Positions 46,901 to 58,214 are shown, counted from the stretch's first letter. The stretch: DNA of 64,000 nucleotides from Ctenosaura bakeri (GCA_948474755.1 CAOLHI010001295.1:340289-404288); one strand, 5' to 3'. Numbers and translations are program-made. Notes: a model not told the origin generated them from the sequence alone.

Positions 46901-47152
46901 TGAAGCCATCAGGACCTGGGGATTTTCTTTCCTTCAAGTCTTTTATAGCATCCATTATTTCATTGAGTGTTATTGGGGAGTTTAACTGTATACGATTTTA
47001 TTAATTTTATTTATATTCTGTTTCTTTAAAAATGTTTCAATCTTGTTTTTGTGAAGAAGTTTGTTTTGTTTGTTGAAATAAATTTGAGTGGTATTTAACA
47101 AAAATTTGTTTTATCTTTTCTTGGTCAGTGTGAATTTTCTTCCCTTCTTTAA

Positions 47153-47578
47153 GCCCTTTTAGCATTCATTTTTTCTCGTGTGAGCGCCCCTTGAGCGCAG
47201 TGCAAATGGGAGTGTCGCACCACATGATGCACCCCCACTTGCGCGGCACTCACGAGGCTGACGCGGCACCCGGGCATATTTTTTGATTTTCAGCTTGAAG
47301 CCAAAAATCATCCGCGCTCGCGCAACGCTCGCAGTGCCCACATGCACTTACCTGCTGTGCGGAGCGTCGCAAGGTGGCCGGGTCGCGCTTCCTTCCCCCG
47401 CGGAGCCTACAGCTCCCATGGTGCCCTGCGAAAGGAAGGAAGGGGCGCTAGTGCAATGGGCGCGCCAGCACGAAGCGCCTGCGGAAGGAACGAGGGGGAA
47501 GCGGCGACGTCCCAGAGGAGACTTCTCGAGCGAGACGCCCCCCCCCCTCGCGCAAAAAGGTACAGTGCGAAAAGGGCC
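47153..47578. mobile_element. MITE family 2, copy 2, flanked by TTAA
   Basis: Ends are GCCCTTTTAGCA and GTGCGAAAAGGGCC, and both flanks read TTAA (47149-47152 and 47579-47582). The interior is very GC-rich in the middle of AT-rich L1 sequence. It shares ordered segments with 37176-37565. TTAA flanks suggest a piggyBac-like or other TTAA-targeting superfamily, but TAA (Harbinger-type) is also possible. Confidence 0.8.
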
Positions 47579-48171
47579 TTAATCTCTATGATTAGTTTTT
47601 TTTCCTTCCTTTTCTTCAATTTATACGCCAGCCATTTTCCAGCTTTATTAGCCTATTCAAAATGGTTAAGTCTCAAATACTTCAATTTTTTTCTATCTCT
47701 TCTGTTGTCAGTTGGGACAATTCCTTTTGAATTATTTTAATCTCGTAATTTATCTTCTTCTTGTCCAAGTCTCCCTTCAATTCTTCTTGTTTCTCTTGCA
47801 ACTCTCTCATTAACTTCTGAATCTTTTCTTCTTTTTTCTTTTTTTGCAAATGTTGTTGTTGAAGGAAGAAGCCTCTCATAATGACTTTGCCTGTGTCCCA
47901 TATGATATGCATCTTCATATCTTCTTTTATATTCTCCTGGAATAAGTTTTTTCAAAGTTTATTTTGCGTTTTGTACAGTTCCTTCATCTTTTAAGAGATT
48001 ATCATTTAATCTCCAATTGATTTTTTTTCCCTCTAAAGGTTATGGTTACTGAATGATGGTCAGATATCAGTTTTGGGAGGATTTCAGCTTTCTTCACATC
48101 TTTCTGTGGGTTCTTTGATACTAGTATCATGTCTATCCTCAATGATGATTGATGAACATCTGAAAAGAAGG

Positions 48172-49077
48172 TGTCAGGGGCATGGGCACGGCTGGGCCTG
48201 TCGCTGCCCCTGAGGCCGCCGCTGAAGTGGTGGCGGACGCGGCGGTGGCCGACGGGGCCTACACGGAGGCCGTCGAGGCCAACGGGGCCTGCGCAAAGGC
48301 CGCCGCGGCCGATGGGACCTGTGCGGAGGCCGCTGCGGCTGAGGGGCCTTGCCTGGAGGCCGCCGCAGCCGACGGTTCGGGCCTGGCGGCCGGGGGAGAG
48401 GCTGCCAGGCCTGGAGCCACTTACCTAGAGGCTGCAAGCTTGAGTCCCTCGTCGTCGGCCGGCTTGCCGGGGTGGGCGGGTCCCGGGCCTACTACCGGGG
48501 CTCTGCTCACCCGTGGCTCCGATCCGCGGGAGGCCTGGGAGTCTGCCTGAGGCCTCGATCCGGAGGAGGCTGATGCCTCCGCCTTGCCTCCTCCTTTCCA
48601 GCAGCGGCGGCAGGCCAAAGAGGCCGTCTGCCGGTCCCGGCGCCTGCTGGAGAGGAGGCGACGGGCAGAGAGCTCGTAGCTGTGAGGCACAGCACAGCTG
48701 CGAGCCCTCAGCCACATGGCCACGCCGGATTGGCTGGTGCCTGGCTTGGAGGGCTATTTGAGGCAGGCGCCAGGCTGGGGAAGGCACGGAGCAACAACCG
48801 TCGGTCAACCGTGGTCCTGCTGTCCGTGCCTTGTTCCTGCCCATGCTTGAGACCAGTCCTCCTGTTCGCCTTGTTGAAGTAACCTGCCTTATGTCCTTTA
48901 ACAGCCTGTGTTTATTTCTGTTAAGACTGAGTAGAAGCCCTGCCTGCATTAAGGACTATTTCTGTTAAGACTGTGTAGAAGCCTGCTTGCTTTGTACTTT
49001 TGAGTTTTGACTGCATTAAAGCCCTGCACCTCTAACCAGCTCCCCTGCCTCTGCCTGACCACTGCCTGGCACTGACA
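48172..49077 (+). mobile_element. Solo LTR, 906 bp, with 5-bp target duplication
   Basis: It starts TGTCAGGGGCATGG and ends GGCACTGACA, so it has TG...CA ends, and it is flanked by a perfect 5-bp repeat GAAGG (48167-48171 and 49078-49082). It interrupts the L1 endonuclease. The left part (48220-48400) is a GC-rich array of GCCG(C/A)GGCCGACGGGGCC-like units of about 39 bp. The right part has the repeated ATTTCTGTTAAGACTG segment and an ATTAAA signal at about 49015, which suggests plus orientation. No internal region is present, so it arose by LTR-LTR recombination. The retrotransposon family, perhaps Gypsy-like, is not determined. Confidence 0.85.
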
Positions 49078-49705
49078 GAAGGTATAGTCTTTATCCATCA
49101 AATGTAGTGATCTCCAAGAGCCTGTTAAAGTTTACTCTTCCATCATTTCAAAGAAGGTTTTTGGTAATTTCCCTTGTAGTTTCTTTTTGGTCAGTTTTGC
49201 TGTTTGTTTATCTTTCTTTGTATCTAGTGCCCCATTCCAATCGCCTGCCAGAATCAAGTTATCATATTCATATTATTGAATTCTTTCATTCAGTTCTTTA
49301 TAAAAATTTTCTTTATTCTCATTTGGAGAGTAGATCCCAATAAATATAATTTTCAAATTGTTAATCATAATTTCTATACTGTTTATCCTTCCTTCTTTGT
49401 CTTTGAAAACCTGTTTTGCTGCGATCTTTTTTTCCACATATATCGCTACCCCTCTTTTCTTTTTCTCATAAAGGGCAGTGAAACATTCTCCAAGTTTTTT
49501 ATTCTTCAAACATTTCTCATCTTTTGCACTTATATGAGTTCCTTGGAGACAAATTATTTCTGCATTAGTTCTTTCTAAATGATGGAATACTCGTCTCCTT
49601 TTAAACTGTGAATTTATCCCCCATATGTTCCAAGAAATTATCTTCATTTTATTTTATATTTCTTTTAAATTTTTTCTCTTTTCTCCTTTTTGATTGTTCT
49701 TACTC

Positions 49706-50742
49706 TTAGTCAGTAATGTCTGTTAGTGAGTCCTCTGTTCTTCTTTGTAATTCCTTTTCTTGATCTAAAAGATTTATGATTTCTTCACTTTCTTGTTCTT
49801 GGCTCTCTTGTTCTTGTTCTTCTGCTTCCTGAGTTAAAGTTCCTATCTTGTATTTTCTATTCTTTATAACCCTGTCTTTCCCTTTTTCCTCTTCTCTTCT
49901 TAAACTATCTTTTTCAAAATGTTTCCTACAAAATTCTTTAGCTTGTTCTGCCAAAGATATCTTATACGGTTTCTCTTTAAAGTAGGAAAAAATCCCTCCT
50001 GGAAACTCCCATCTGTATCTTATGCGTAACCTTTGTAGTTGTCTTGTTGAGATGGAGTATTCTCAACTTTGCCTTAAACTTGGTGCCAGAATATCTTTAA
50101 ATATTCAAATCTCCAAATCATTTATTACCAATTTATTTTGGTAACTTTGTTCTAATATCAAATCTTTTGTCTTTTGTCTTGTAAAGTGAACAACTATGTC
50201 ACATGGTAATTGTTTCTTTCTTGCAATTGGTGAGTCTACACAAAACAGTTTCTCTATTTCCAATTCTGATGTTCCAATTCTTTGTCCTAGGCATGTTGCT
50301 AGCATTTCAGTTACTTTCTCATATAAATTTTCTCCTTGTTGTTCTGGTAATCCTCTAATTTTCAAGCATTTATTTCTACTTCTTAATTCTAATTTCATTA
50401 ATGTCTCTCTATCTTTTTGTCGATCTTTCCTTATATTTGTTGTTTCTTCTTATTGAGTGCCTCTACTTTTTTATCTATAATTACTATATCTTGGGTTAAT
50501 TTCCTCAAATTCGCATTCATATTTTCAATTTCTCTTTTGAAGTCATGTTTCATTTCTATTCGTGTCTCTTTTAATTCTTCTTTTATTTCAATTCTCAGTT
50601 TTTGAATTTCTTCCACAAGAAAACTGATATTAGGATCTATTGCTTTACCTTCAAATGATGGTCTTCTCCCTTGTGTTTGGATTTGGGTTTGTAAATGCAA
50701 ATGGATGCCATATCTTCCTATTTTATGTTCCTTATTTCTCAT
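49706..50742 (-). pseudogene. L1 ORF1 (RNA-binding coiled-coil protein) remnant
   Basis: Three minus-strand frames follow one another: a charged, heptad-like coiled coil with IEEIQKLRIEIKEELKETR-type sequence (50742-50431), an RNA-recognition domain with CLKIRGLPEQQGENLYEKV and FTRQKTKDLILE (50398-50105), and a basic-to-acidic tail (49954-49706). This is the domain order of L1 ORF1p, the trimeric RNA chaperone. It ends about 60 bases before the ORF2 start, as usual. Frame breaks near 50420 and 50060 make it nonfunctional. Confidence 0.83.
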
Positions 50743-51000
50743 CTACTTTGGATTCTTACTCTGATTATTCTCTCTGCTTTTAAATTCTTTCTTTTCTCCT
50801 TCCTTTATCTTATTTTCTTTTTCTCTTCCCGGTCTTCTTCACCCTCTCATTCCCTGTCCTTTCTTTGCTGTTCTCCTATCTTACCTCTCTTATATTTATA
50901 ATACTTTCCTATCTCAGTCCCGTCTCTGATATCTCAATATCCTTACAGACTTCTTTCTAATTTCCTATCCAGCTCTTTTTTTAATAAAGGAAATTTAAAA

Positions 51001-51599
51001 ATTGAAATTTGAAATGTATATCTTTTACGTTTATATGTCAAACTAGAACTATATTTATTCTTCAATCTATAATCTTTAATCTACGTTTAACTACTGATAT
51101 TCCAATATTTCTCTCTTTTGTTCTACAATTCTGCTATTCCTCAGTTTCCTAATATTCTTCAATATCTTAATTTAATAAATATAAAAATCTATAAAATATA
51201 AATTTGATTAATAAATGTTAACAAATTTTATATTATCTACAATAACTATTTCCCAAAATATATATCTATATGTGTGTATAAATTATAATATTATATACTC
51301 TTTCTTATGCTAATTCACCTTTTCCCCTTACTGATTACCTATTCCCTTATTTATTACACTTCCAATGAAATTATTTAATGCACTTAATTATATTCAATTC
51401 ATCATCTAATTAATATAATCAATATAATCAATATCACATCAATATCATATCAAACTTGATATCTTCAGTATAATCAATACCGTATCATACTCAATATCTC
51501 AATATCTTCAGTACTCTCTATACTCTTCTCAATACCCTCAATACTCAATACAATGTATTTTCTGTCAGGAGATGGATTTTACGGCACCTAGCACAAAAT
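51001..51599. other. AT-rich stretch, low complexity
   Basis: Repeated TCAATATC/ATCAATATAATCAAT motifs occur, particularly at 51400-51550. No gene is seen. It may include part of the adjacent L1's 5' UTR. Confidence 0.4.
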
Positions 51600-52793
51600 C
51601 CTTCCCAGTAACCGCTGCACTCTTTGCTAACACTGCCGCAAAAATTTTATAGTCTATATTCAACAGGGAGATTGGTCGATAATTCTTGACTTCTCTTTTA
51701 TTTTCCCCCTCTTTAGGAATCAATACAATATTTGACTTGTCCCAGGATTTTGGTTTCCTTTGCTTCTTCATTTCTGCCATAGTTCCATGTATTGGTTGGA
51801 TCAGTTCTTTTATGAATTTCTTATAATATAAGGCTGTGAAACCATCCGGTCCTGGTGCCTTATCAACTTTTAAATCTTTTATGGCTTCTTCTAACTCATT
51901 AATTGTTATTGGTTTATTCAATTGACTTTGTGCTTCCGCCGATACTTTCCAAATATTTATTTTCTTAAAATATCCGGACAAGTATTTTCCATATTGTTGA
52001 GGGTTTTTTTTATCTTGAAATAATTTAGTAAAATATTCTTCAAATTTTTGTTTTATTTTATCATTGTTGCATAACCAGCTTCTTGCCATCTTTCAATTCT
52101 AAGATCAGATTCCTTTCCTTCTTCTTCTTAAGTTTATATGCTAACCATTTTCCAAGAACAAGTAAAGAAAGCTAAATTACCAAATATTTTCTTTGAAATG
52201 TACGAAGAATTGACTGTTACAGATGTTTGGAGAAATCTCCACCCTAATGTAAAGGATTTCACTTTTTTCTCCGAAGCTCATCAAACTTGGTCCCGAATTG
52301 ATATGATCTTGATTTCAAAACATTTGTTAATGGAAGTAAAACAAACGGAAATATTATCTAAAGTGATATCTGATCATCATTCGGTGATGTTACAAATGAA
52401 AGACAAGAATAAACAATTTCAGTGGCGATTAAATGATAGCTTGCTGAATGATGAAGAAATTGTTAAAAAAGCAAAAGAAGTTCTAGATTTTTGCTTCAAA
52501 GAAAATATAAAGGAGGAAACAAAGATGAAAACGGTATGGGATGCATCAAAAACAGTAATGAGAAGCTTTTTTATTCAGTAACGACAAATTCAAAACAAAA
52601 AAAGGTGAGAAAGATATCAAGTCCTACTGACAAAACTCCAAGAAAAGGAAAAAGGCAAAATCATCTCAAGTATCACTACAACAGCAGATTAAAAAAATAC
52701 AAAATGAAATGGCAACAATTACAACCGAAGAGATAGAGAAAAAGATGAAATACATGAAGCTGACCCAATTTGAACAAGCAAACATATGGTAAT
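51600..52793. mobile_element. L1 LINE with inverted 5' segment (twin-priming structure)
   Basis: From about 52151 down to 51600 the minus strand codes for the ORF2 linker and first RT blocks (WLxYKLKKKK-like, FTKLFQDKKNPQQY, APGPDGFTALYYKKF, NYRPISLLNIDYK). From about 52152 to 52793 the plus strand codes for the preceding part of ORF2: the endonuclease end (TWSRIDMILISKHL, SDHHSVMLQMKD, WRLNDSLLNDEE) and the linker up to MKLTQFEQANIW. The two parts are nearly adjacent in an L1, meet head to head at 52151, and have the geometry produced by twin priming. The right end abuts another LINE at 52794. Confidence 0.8.
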
Positions 52794-54170
52794 ATACTAA
52801 GAGAAATAAGAAATATGTTTGTGCTGCCTTCATTGACATTTCTGCTGCTTTTGATTCCATCAATAGAAAAAGATTATGGGAAAAGTTACAGAGTTCTGAT
52901 ATTGATTGTAGACTTTTAAGAATGATACAGGAATTATACAGCCATACAAAAATGAGGGTTAGAGTTGACTTAAATGGGTCCCTAGCAGAAGCTTTTGCAA
53001 CAACACAGTGAGTGGAACAGGGATGCCTATTGGCTCTCACTCTTTTTAACATATTTGTGAATTTGATGTTCAAGTTGATTCTCTATCTCCAGTAATCAGG
53101 AACAGAAAGATTTTCATCCTGATGTATCCAGATGATTTAGCGTGCATCTCTGGCCATTTCTGCACTACATTGTTATAATGCTATTATTCCACTTTCAACA
53201 TCCTATGGAATCCTGGGGTTTGCAGTATAGGGAGGGGCATCTAGAACTCCCAGCCAGAGAGCTCTTTGACCTCAGTAAACCATAAACCCCTACATTCCAC
53301 AGGATGTCGAAAGTGGAATAATAGCACTATAAAAGTGTAGTGCGAAAATGTCTCTCTGTCTCATTCGGGTCTTAAACACTTTTTGAATGTATTCAACAGG
53401 AACACTTGTCAGTAAATTACTCCAAGAACAAGGTAATGGTTTTTAGTAGAAATTGTTCAAGGAGAAAATGGATTTTTATGTCAACATGTCATAGAACAAA
53501 CTTATCTATTCAGATAGCTGGGCATTGTTTTCAATTAGTTTCTCTCTTGGAAATGACACAGGAAGACAGTGAAGCAGAGGGAAAAAAATAGAGGCATTGA
53601 TGAAATTTTATTTCCCCGAACTATGATTTGAAGTAATGCCAACTGCAGTTTTAGATGGATGCTATAATAAGGTGCTATTAGCCAATATGAGGTGGAAGAC
53701 TCTGTGCATTATGTGCTAACTTGTCCTCTGTATAGCAACCCTAAACAGATATTGCTGACATCCTTGCTGACAAATGGGGATGGAAGTGGGGACTCTCCTA
53801 TAGAATTAGTCCAATTTCCCTTGATTGATGCCAATGACTATATAACACATAAAGTGGCCCTTTTTGCTTTCGCTGCAAAAAAGCTTAGGAAGAGAGAATT
53901 AAATAAAATTGCCACAAATTGTCACGGAGACTCAAAGTATAAACAGGATTCATGTTGGTAACTTATAATTATAATTTAAATTGTTTTTACTCTTTATATG
54001 AGCTTGGTAAAAACTTTTTGGTTATTGCATGTGAAATTGTGGTACACTTTTTGCACTTTGTACTTTTGGACTTTGTATCTTGAATGTTCTGCATATTTTA
54101 AATCTCTTGCCTTTTGTTGGCATAACAAAAGTACTCAAATTGAAATTAAATTATTTTGTTGATATTCAGC
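52794..54170 (+). mobile_element. I/Vingi-like LINE, plus strand, decayed
   Basis: The plus strand gives CAAFIDISAAFDSINRKRLW, MRVRVDLNGSLAEAF, a degraded EQGCLLALTLFNIFVN block, a PDDLACIS remnant of the catalytic region, then after a MITE (53152-53352) LSVNYSKNKVMVFSRN and a C-terminal EDSVHYVLTCPLY (53692) with a basic tail to 53961. The domain order equals that of 34566-36213. Stops and frameshifts make it inactive. Confidence 0.72.
53152..53352. mobile_element. Foldback MITE family 1, copy 2 of 5
   Basis: GGCCATTTCTGCACTACATTG on the left and TAGTGCGAAAATG on the right, with internal ATTCCACTTTCAACATCC against GGATGTCGAAAGTGGAAT. It interrupts the plus-strand LINE just after its degraded catalytic motif. 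Confidence 0.87.
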
Positions 54171-54184
54171 AATTTTGCATAAAA

Positions 54185-54885
54185 ATGGAAAGGTTTTTGA
54201 ACGTTAATAAGAAGTGTAGGAATGAAGAAAAGGATGACAAACCTCTGACAGGTGGCAAAGTTGTGGGAAAAAATGGAACCACTGGAAATATGATGATTCT
54301 TATCTAGACTTGGGTTTAACTTCAGTAAGTATCAATCATGAAGAGCATCCACCATGTTTTTTATGCCTGAAAATTTTTGCTCCAGATCACATGCTTCTAG
54401 GTAAACTAAAACGCCAAGTAGATAAGATTCATTGCTAACACAGCTAGTAAATCCTGTGGTTTATTTTACCAGACAAGTTAAAAGAACTGAAAGAACAAAA
54501 AGGTACAGTTCTGAGCAATGCTTTGCTGGCATCTAGCAAGGTGGCATACAGAGTTGTGAAGTTTAAAAAGCTTCACACCACCGCAGAACTGATTTTACCT
54601 GCAGTAGTGGATATGGTCAACTCTATGGGTGTAGAGGCACAGGACTAGTGCAAGATCATTGCCACTTTTATGTGCGAAACCAACTTAGACTGAATTAAGT
54701 GTATTTGTGTCTATACTGATGGTGGCTGTTCCAAGGCTGGCTGTTATGGAGCATTTTGGGTATTCATATGCAGCAAAGCTGTTGATGCACTGTGTACCCA
54801 TTAATTGAACCTGGTTATGGGATGTGTGTTGAAAGTGGTGAACTTTATAAAATCTTGGCCACAAAAGCAAGTTTTTTAAAAAAAA
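54185..54885 (+). pseudogene. ZBED/FAM200-like pseudogene (hAT-transposase-derived)
   Basis: Across frameshifts the plus strand reads MERFLNVNKKCRNEE at 54185, then PPCFLCLKIFAPDHMLLGKL (BED-finger-like CxxC, about 54352), LSNALLASSKVAYRVVKFKK-type sequence (about 54512), LILPAVVDMVNSMG (about 54592), a CVYTDGGCSKAG block (about 54709; compare the TDGA motif of the family) and KVVNFIKSW (about 54833). This order matches the ZBED5/ZBED8/FAM200 group, host proteins derived from a hAT transposase. It ends at an A run (54880-54887). It is either a retrocopy of such a gene or a decayed hAT element, and multiple stops exclude function. Confidence 0.7.
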
Positions 54886-55017
54886 AATGTATGAGGATAT
54901 GGGATATGAGCACACTTCAGCTTGTACTACTGTAGCTCACGATGGCTCTCCCATGGCAAGGTACTATCCAGTGTGCTTGAATTATATCCCATGTGCTTGA
55001 ATCTTATGGTCGCCCCG

Positions 55018-55115
55018 TGGTTGTTGGACGGCAGCTCCCAGAATTCCTCACCACTGGGTATGCTACTGGGACTTCTGGAAGTTGCAGTTCAGCAACATCT
55101 GGAGGACCACATGGT
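55018..55115. mobile_element. Short foldback hAT-like fragment
   Basis: TTGTTGGACGGCAGCTCCCAG pairs with CTGGAAGTTGCAGTTCAGCAA, a compact inverted repeat widespread in reptile and mammal genomes. No coding sequence. Confidence 0.55.
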
Positions 55116-55349
55116 ACCCGCCCTGGTTTACAGAGAAGTCTAATTGGATGTGAGTTTAGCTACCTGGATGGACAAACAGCTAAACATATGTTGGGAACAA
55201 TCTCAGTCCATATTCCTCCCTGCCCTCCTTCCATTCAGTTCTGGTATTCTAACTCCTACTAGCAGTAACTTGGGGTGCTGAAAAAGAAACAATAACCAGT
55301 AAAACACTTCACTTCTTTAGTAATTTTTCAAAGCACCCTCAGTGTTTCT

Positions 55350-55900
55350 TGGTTTGGAGACTGCAGCTCTCCTGCCCTCCTGCCCACGGGGGTAAGCCAG
55401 GCTCTTCCATTCTGTGTTTTGTCTGATACCAATCACTCCACTCCAAAGGGAGAAGGGGCCTTGGGGTCTTCATTACACATGGATACAGCGTAACAGGTAG
55501 TTTGTCCTTCATTATTCAGTCTCAGTTCTGGTTCCCTGGAGCACTGTGTCAGTTCTTCAGAGAGCTGCTGAAGACTGGAAAGTACTAGCTTCCTTCTCAT
55601 CCAAAATGATGCCCATAAAAATAGCTCTCACAGCTCCTCCCACTGCAAGATCCTTTTGAATTAGGGAAGCTATACTGAGTAGTAACCAGGAATCTCTTCA
55701 GGTGCATGGTGATACTACTGGACACAGTGCAAAGCCAGACTCGCCATGACACTGGGCTGAATTAAACAAGGCTGACCAAGGTAGGAATCTACAAGAACGC
55801 GGTCTCACCTTCTCCCTTTTTTCTTTCTTTGAAGCTGATAACTACGCAGGTATTGCTAAGCCTTCTGACACTCTGTATTCCTTTCCTATCTCCATCTGTC
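55350..55900 (+). repeat. Duplicated unit, diverged copy C
   Basis: It follows 8000-8400 and 29100-29520 in order: GGTCTTCATT..., GTAGTTTGTC(C)TTCATTATTCAGTCTCAGTTCTGGTTCCCTGG-type sequence (about 55497), ATGCCCATAAAAA (about 55609), ATACTACTGGACACAGTGC (about 55721) and CTGGGCTGAATTAAACAAGG (about 55752). It is more diverged than A is from B and lies upstream of the second receptor gene. Confidence 0.65.
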
Positions 55901-56621
55901 TTTATTCCTCCTCTCCCATTATCATTCCTTCCCCACATGCTCTGAACATGCTATATTCATGTGCTTAGATTGTATGCTGAAATAAATATGTGAGGAAAGG
56001 AACTGCCTTCTCCATCACCTGTTATTTAGGAGGAAACTTTCAGTGAGACTCTTGACATGATCAGGAGGATTCCTGATTGCCTGAAGAGTCTCCAAAGATA
56101 AAGAAGGATCTCTTCTTCCAGAGTTGTTCTCCAAAGGCAGAGAATGATAGAAACAGAAAACAGGAGGCTAGTGCATTCCCTTGCCACATGTATTCATTCA
56201 AAATGGAATTGGAATGACTGAACAGGGCTTATGTTGCTCACTTCCAACTTTAAACTAAAGGCCCTAATTCATTTAACATCCTTTGTGTGTAGCTTAACTT
56301 TTCTCTCTGCCTATCAATTTGATCACCTACTTATTATAAATCATTCAGGGAACTTTATATTATGGGGCAACATGTGAATGTCTTTCCTTCATTCATGAAA
56401 ATAACCATGTTCTCGCCGAGTGTGTCCTCTGGCCAGCCCCCCCATTTCATACCACTCTCCCATTCCTCTTTATCCTTCCATCTCTCTTTGTCCTTGTTTA
56501 TACTCTCCTGTGTCTCACACTGTTCATGGACTTCCCCTCCTCTTCAGCCATGTTGTGTCAAAATTACTTGTGCATGTACTGTTTTATCTGCTTGGCTGGA
56601 TAAAGCTGGGTACACAGGTCC
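55901..56621. other. Gene-free stretch
   Basis: Pyrimidine-rich parts (56430-56540) give spurious frames. No gene or named repeat is recognised. Confidence 0.45.
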
Positions 56622-56808
56622 GCTCTTTCCACACTCCCCTGTTATAGTGCTATTATTCCACTTTCAACCTCCTGTGGAATTCTGGGGTTTGTAGTTTCCT
56701 GAGGCCAAAGAGCTCTCTGGCTGAGAATTCTATAATGCAAACCCCAGGATTCCATAGGATGTTGAAAGTGGAATAATAGCACTATAACAGGCTAGTGTGG
56801 AAATGGCC
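56622..56808. mobile_element. Foldback MITE family 1, copy 3 of 5
   Basis: CTGTTATAGTGCTATTATTCC and TTCTGGGGTTTGTAGTTTCC pair with GGAATAATAGCACTATAACAG on the right, followed by AGTGTGGAAATGGCC. Confidence 0.85.
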
Positions 56809-58214
56809 ATAGACATAGGTATATAGATAGATTCCTTTTAATTTTTCCTGACTAAAAACTAGAACAGTCTTCATATTTCCATTGTTGGAAAGATTTTTTA
56901 TTCTATTGGCAATTTTATATTCATTTCCCTGTTTTGTAATTCTGTCAGGTCGATTGAAATTTGGCGACTATCAATAGTACATAATATTGAAAATGTGAGT
57001 GTCCACAGGTTTATACAATGGCATACAATGCCTCTTACCTTATTTCTTTCGTTTAACAATTTTTAAACATTGGATTTACTGCCTTCTTATCACTATAGCA
57101 CAGTATCAGTTTTAAAATCCTTCTTAAAATCATCTTTCAGATTTCATCTTTCTGATCTGAACATCCCCTCAAGACATCCAATTTAGAATCAGATTATTTC
57201 CCCCCTTTTCGTTCATCTTTTTATGCATTTAGGTTTATTTCTCAGGAAAGAGTGCAGCTGATGCACCAGGTGAAGAGGGAGGAGTCTTTTTGTAGGTGAA
57301 AAGTTTGCCTTGGCTGTGTGTCCTTTTGGCCTTACCTTGAATCCCATCTCTCAGGCTGATCTCTTTGGCAGTCTTCAGAATCTCCCTGAAATTTTACTAT
57401 TCTGAGTAGCTCCCAGCCACCACTGCCAGCTGTACGTGTATGAGTTGCGAACGCACTATGCATCCCTGATTGGTTATTTAGAAGTTAAGGAACACAAGTC
57501 CCAATGCAACTCTTTAGGGAGAAAAAAAACAACTTTCTTTCTCTCCCTACCCAGCCAGTACAGAATGTCTTTCTAATTCTATTTCTCTGCTTCCTATTTC
57601 ATCAATAGCTGCCAGGCTATAAGAAAGATAATTTGCAGATTACTTCAGTTTTCTCAAATGCCTTTTTACAAAACAGTTTGTTTCTCTAAACAAAAAGGAA
57701 AGAGAGAGAGTAAAAAATATGTGATGGCTTGTCAGCCCTCAACTAGATTAGACCCCTCAAATCAATGGGATTTACATATGTGTGGATTCACCATTCAAAA
57801 ATTAATTTAGTGAGTCTATTCTAGTTTAGACAAGCAATTGTTTTTATGTTTTCTAAGTGTGCTGGAACAGCGTGTCACTCAAAAAATTTAAAATGCCTTG
57901 ATAGAAAGAAGGAACTATAGGAACTACTATTCTCTACTATAATGCACATATAAAGGTTTGGTCTTGTACTACAAAGAAAATAACAAAAATACTATTTTGA
58001 ATACATACATACATAAATAAATAATTTAAAATTCCGATGCATAGACAATATACAGTTCCAATAGGGGAGATGCCTTGTCTTCCCACCTCAAGTGAGGTGT
58101 TCTTCTATTTGGACCATGGGCCATCTGTAGCAGTAAGACTTCCTGATACAGAAAATTAACCCATTATATATTTTAAGCAGTTAGATCTCCATGGCCATTC
58201 ACATCCCTGTCTTT
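56809..58214. other. Gene-free stretch
   Basis: No coding frame of note and no repeat that I can name, apart from ATACATACATAAATAAATA near 58003. Confidence 0.45.

Larger units (their letters stand above)
44684..49647 (-). pseudogene. L1 ORF2 (endonuclease-reverse transcriptase), interrupted
   Basis: It starts at 49647 with MKIISWNIWGINSQFKRRR, the usual start of an APE-type L1 endonuclease, with IFIGIYSPNE further on. The linker appears at 47918-47682. The reverse transcriptase has GPDGFTATYYK and NYRPISLLNIDYK (46890-46730), LDAEKAFNNISW (about 46530), RQGCPLSPLLF (about 46370), and the catalytic FADDMVLLL (about 46245). The C-terminal domain includes FWKCGKVFGTYYH (about 45045) and LVTTARLCYAQDWKR (about 44850). 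Stops and frameshifts as well as the two insertions disable it. Confidence 0.88.
44070..51000 (-). mobile_element. Near full-length L1 LINE with two nested insertions
   Basis: On the minus strand the order is a purine-rich presumed 5' UTR (51000-50743), ORF1 (50742-49706), ORF2 endonuclease (49647 downward), linker, reverse transcriptase and C-terminal domain to 44684, then a 3' UTR closing at T-rich 44070-44100. A solo LTR (48172-49077) and a MITE (47153-47578) sit inside ORF2. Without them the element is about 5.6 kb, a normal L1 length. The exact 5' end is uncertain. Confidence 0.88.

Noticed and set aside
48171..48950. Alanine- and proline-rich frames as proteins
   Set aside because: They arise from the GCC-rich tandem array of a solo LTR bounded by a 5-bp target duplication. 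Frames are open in several phases on both strands.
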